Of a stretch of DNA of 64,000 nucleotides, positions 62,114 through 64,000 are shown in pieces (position 1 is the first letter of the stretch; each line of letters begins with the position of its first letter). Source of the stretch: Bacteroidaceae bacterium (GTDB lineage: Bacteria; Bacteroidota; Bacteroidia; Bacteroidales; Bacteroidaceae). The notes under the pieces are model-generated. The model had not been told where the DNA came from. It saw nothing but the letters and a program-made list of their open reading frames with translations, and ran no database searches. Where the stretch lies: the NCBI GenBank assembly GCA_017469925.1, contig JAFUFK010000016.1:310001-374000 (forward strand). The letters are read 5' to 3'. A program made the translations under genes and the position numbers.

Positions 62114-62998
62114 CTACGCGTGGTGGAGCAGGTATTGGGCCATACCCTCGATGGGACGGAGCAGTATGCGCCCGAGGCGGAAGCCCTCCAGGCGGGCAGC
62201 CTCCTGGAGTTCGTCGCGATACGAGTGGGCTACGCCGCCGACGAAGTGGACCTCGAGGTCGGGCCTGCGGTAGAGGGCGACGTTGCGACGGAAGAATCGG
62301 CGGAACTCGTCGGTGAGTAGATTGTGGACCGCCTCGTCCTCGCGGTGCCGTCCCAGGAAGGGTACGAGCGAGGCCAGGAAGCGGTTGGGCAGGGGTTCGC
62401 GATAGACCTTGCGGATGATGTCGGGCGCCGTGAGTCCCGTCTCCTCTTGGAAGGCGCGGAGCAGTTGGGCGTCTGTCTGGCCCTTCAGCAGGTCACCCAC
62501 GAGACGGCGGCCGAGTACGGCGCCGCTGCCCTCGTCGCCCAGGATGTAGCCCAGGGGCGAGACGTTCTCCACGATTCGGCGTCCGTCGTAGAGACACGAG
62601 TTGCTTCCCGTCCCGAGTATGCAGGCGATGCCCTCGGCGTCGGCGCACAGGGCCTGGGCCGCCCCCAGGAGGTCGCTCTCGACCCTGACTTCGGCCCCGG
62701 GGAATCGCTGGCGCAGGAGGCCCTCCAGCACGGCGGAGTAGGGGGGGATGCACCCTGCGCCGTAGAAGTGGACCCGGACCCTCTCCCCGGCCCTTCCCCA
62801 TAATGGGGAGGGGGTCGTCTGGGTGTTTGGGCCTTCCCCATTAGGGAGGGAGGTTTGGGGGAGGGCTCGCAGCATCTGCTCCTCCGTGTCGCGGACGGGG
62901 TTGATGCCCAGTGTCTCGAACTCGGTGCGGCGGCCTTCGGCGTCGATGCTGAGCCAGGAGGTCTTCGTGCTGCCGCTGTCGGCTATCAGTAGGTTCAT
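62114..62998 (-). CDS. BadF/BadG-type sugar kinase (N-acetylglucosamine kinase-like)
   Basis: A 294-residue ATPase of the actin-like fold. Start ATG 62998 gives MNLLIADSGSTKTSW, the phosphate-1 loop. Further marks are GILGTGSNSCLY-like (IACILGTGSNSCLYDG), GYILGDEGSGAVLGR and EVHFVGGVAHSY. The family phosphorylates glucosamine or N-acetylglucosamine in sugar recycling. Two palindromic micro-repeats encode an extra Pro/Gly/Arg stretch (SLPNGEGPNTQ, then SPLWGRAGERV) near residue 48-75, a surface loop that homologues should lack. Confidence 0.85.
   Translation of the reverse strand: MNLLIADSGSTKTSWLSIDAEGRRTEFETLGINPVRDTEEQMLRALPQTSLPNGEGPNTQTTPSPLWGRAGERVRVHFYGAGCIPPYSAVLEGLLRQRFPGAEVRVESDLLGAAQALCADAEGIACILGTGSNSCLYDGRRIVENVSPLGYILGDEGSGAVLGRRLVGDLLKGQTDAQLLRAFQEETGLTAPDIIRKVYREPLPNRFLASLVPFLGRHREDEAVHNLLTDEFRRFFRRNVALYRRPDLEVHFVGGVAHSYRDELQEAARLEGFRLGRILLRPIEGMAQYLLHHA
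62779..62865. repeat. Palindromic micro-repeats (family II) inside the kinase gene
   Basis: Two copies: CCTTCCCCATAATGGGGAGG near 62791-62810, and CCTTCCCCATTAGGGAGGG near 62832-62850. Both are partly self-complementary, stay in frame, and relate to the copy in rlmD (50351). Confidence 0.7.
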
Positions 62999-63138
62999 GT
63001 GTCTCGGGGTTTGCTCCTGCAAAGTTACGAAATGTCGCCCGCATGGCCAAGCCGGGGCGCGCTTTTTTCGCCTGCAGTGCTCCGGGACGCCCGGGGATAG
63101 TCAAAAGGTGGGAATTATTAGGCAAAAGGGACGATTTG

Positions 63139-63171
63139 TTTGGAGTTTTAGGGAGTTTTCCCTATATTTGC
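63139..63171 (+). promoter_or_regulatory. Promoter of the AraC-type gene
   Basis: TTTG at 63139-63142, 20 bp, then TATATTTGC at 63163-63171. The ATG at 63192 follows after 20 bp. Confidence 0.75.
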
Positions 63172-63191
63172 ATTTCAAAAGGTCTGATACT

Positions 63192-64000
63192 ATGAAGAAG
63201 AAACAACTAACTAACGAGGGACTGCACCCCGTAATGGCTCACGCCGAGGAGATTGAGCGCAATGGTGTCCTTGTCATCGATAATGTGACCAGCGTGCCTG
63301 GCAAGAACGAAATCTTTGCAACGCCCAACCTCATCGTGGTCATCTGCCACGAGGGCAGTGCGCGGAACCTCTACGACAGCATGCCCGTGCTGATGGGCCC
63401 CCACGACATCGCCGTGATTTATCCCCAACATACCGTACAGAATTGTGACAAGACGCCCGACTACCAGGCCACGCTCATCTGCGTGTCGCCGCGCGTGCTC
63501 GAGGAGGTGCGATACCTCAGTCCGAGGCACTACCAACTGGAGTACATGAAACTGCCCGGCTGCCACCTCGACGCCCAGCACTACGAGACGGTGCTCGACT
63601 GCCTGAAGGTGCTCAGGGCCGTCTGCCAGACCCAGGGTGCCAACCGCGAACCGCTGATGGCCAAGATGCTCGACGTCATGTCGCTCCTGCTCGACAACTA
63701 TCGCTTCCGCGACTCCGATGCCCAGGCCGACCCCACGGGCAGCAAGGAACTGTTCTACCAGTTCTACGACGATCTGGTACACCACTATCAGGAGTCGCAC
63801 GAGGTCAACTTCTACGCCCAGCGCTGCGGCCTTACGCCCAAGTACTTCGCCAGCGTGATAAAGGGCGAGACGGGCGTGACGGCCAGCACCTGGATATCCC
63901 GCTACCTGGCCACTCAGGCCAAGACGCTGCTGCGCAATCCTGCCCTCGAGGTGAAGGAAGTGTGCGATACGTTGGGATTCCCCTGCCAGTCGTCGTTCAG
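63192..64000 (+). CDS. AraC-family transcriptional regulator, cut by the window end
   Basis: The first 269 residues are visible; the right edge cuts the gene. The N-terminal part (MKKKQLTNEGLHPVM ...) is a cupin-like sensing domain: FATPNLIVVICHEGSARNLYD and MGPHDIAVIYPQHTVQN. The C-terminal part is the AraC helix-turn-helix: HHYQESHEVNFYAQRCGLTPKYF, then VTASTWISRYLATQAKTLL and VKEVCDTLGFPCQSSF, the start of the second helix-turn-helix. The ligand is unknown. It is divergent from the kinase across a 193-bp gap. Confidence 0.92.
   Translation, partial: MKKKQLTNEGLHPVMAHAEEIERNGVLVIDNVTSVPGKNEIFATPNLIVVICHEGSARNLYDSMPVLMGPHDIAVIYPQHTVQNCDKTPDYQATLICVSPRVLEEVRYLSPRHYQLEYMKLPGCHLDAQHYETVLDCLKVLRAVCQTQGANREPLMAKMLDVMSLLLDNYRFRDSDAQADPTGSKELFYQFYDDLVHHYQESHEVNFYAQRCGLTPKYFASVIKGETGVTASTWISRYLATQAKTLLRNPALEVKEVCDTLGFPCQSSF

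Overview
This window looks like chromosomal DNA from a GC-rich, gut- or rumen-type Bacteroidales, most likely a Prevotellaceae-like organism. Three things suggest this. Many genes start just behind Bacteroidota-type promoters (TTTG, about 20 bp, then TAnnTTTGC). The families are typical of the phylum: DUF4252, DUF4250, SDR-type threonine dehydrogenase, ClpC beside HtpG, pyruvate phosphate dikinase, and many secreted glycoside hydrolases. Five large exported proteins also end in the same tail (YDLSGRRV...KGLYI..GRKVxVR), which resembles the end of a type IX secretion sorting domain. The taxon is inferred; no 16S gene is present.

Layout. 1-3033: end of pyrD, then a compact minus-strand run trmD - zeta-like kinase - 60-residue protein - flavodiiron protein. 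3289-7290: dnaK, a GH53 galactanase lipoprotein, a helical stress-type protein and a small lipoprotein. 7349-19010: a very large GH51 arabinofuranosidase, a 1420-residue secreted protein with a CX5R phosphatase domain, a cyclophilin and an M6 metalloprotease. 18997-28037: a membrane HEAIH protein, a double SGNH esterase, GH29 fucosidase, a transglutaminase-like protein, CutC, an EEP-family hydrolase and a DUF2059-like protein. 28027-30260: divergent kbl/tdh for threonine breakdown. 30277-34167: GH30, dinB, tRNA-Arg. 34249-38826: clpC-htpG. 38948-47980: GH43, a glycosyltransferase overlapping a GH128-like protein, a flippase and a GT2. 48070-55677: aspS, rlmD, ppdK, DUF4250 and a frameshifted GH43. 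55698-57422: an ECF sigma/anti-sigma pair between two DUF4252 paralogs. 57526-58859: an AT-richer island with a DpnI-type methyl-dependent endonuclease and a truncated dam gene. 58873-64000: GH31, a BadF-type kinase and the start of an AraC regulator.

The GH53, GH51, GH30, GH43, GH29, GH31 and GH128-like enzymes with the esterase suggest growth on branched plant glycans such as arabinogalactan or pectin side chains. No SusC/SusD pair is present, so these are scattered enzymes rather than one classical polysaccharide utilisation locus.

The most unusual content lies between genes. Four intergenic regions carry arrays of short, mostly palindromic motifs on an exact 22-bp lattice. The palindrome differs from locus to locus, but three loci share a CTTAG-containing head row in the same register. 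Separately, short pyrimidine-rich and palindromic micro-repeats are inserted in frame in several coding genes. The DpnI plus dam-remnant pair is the clearest sign of restriction-cassette turnover.
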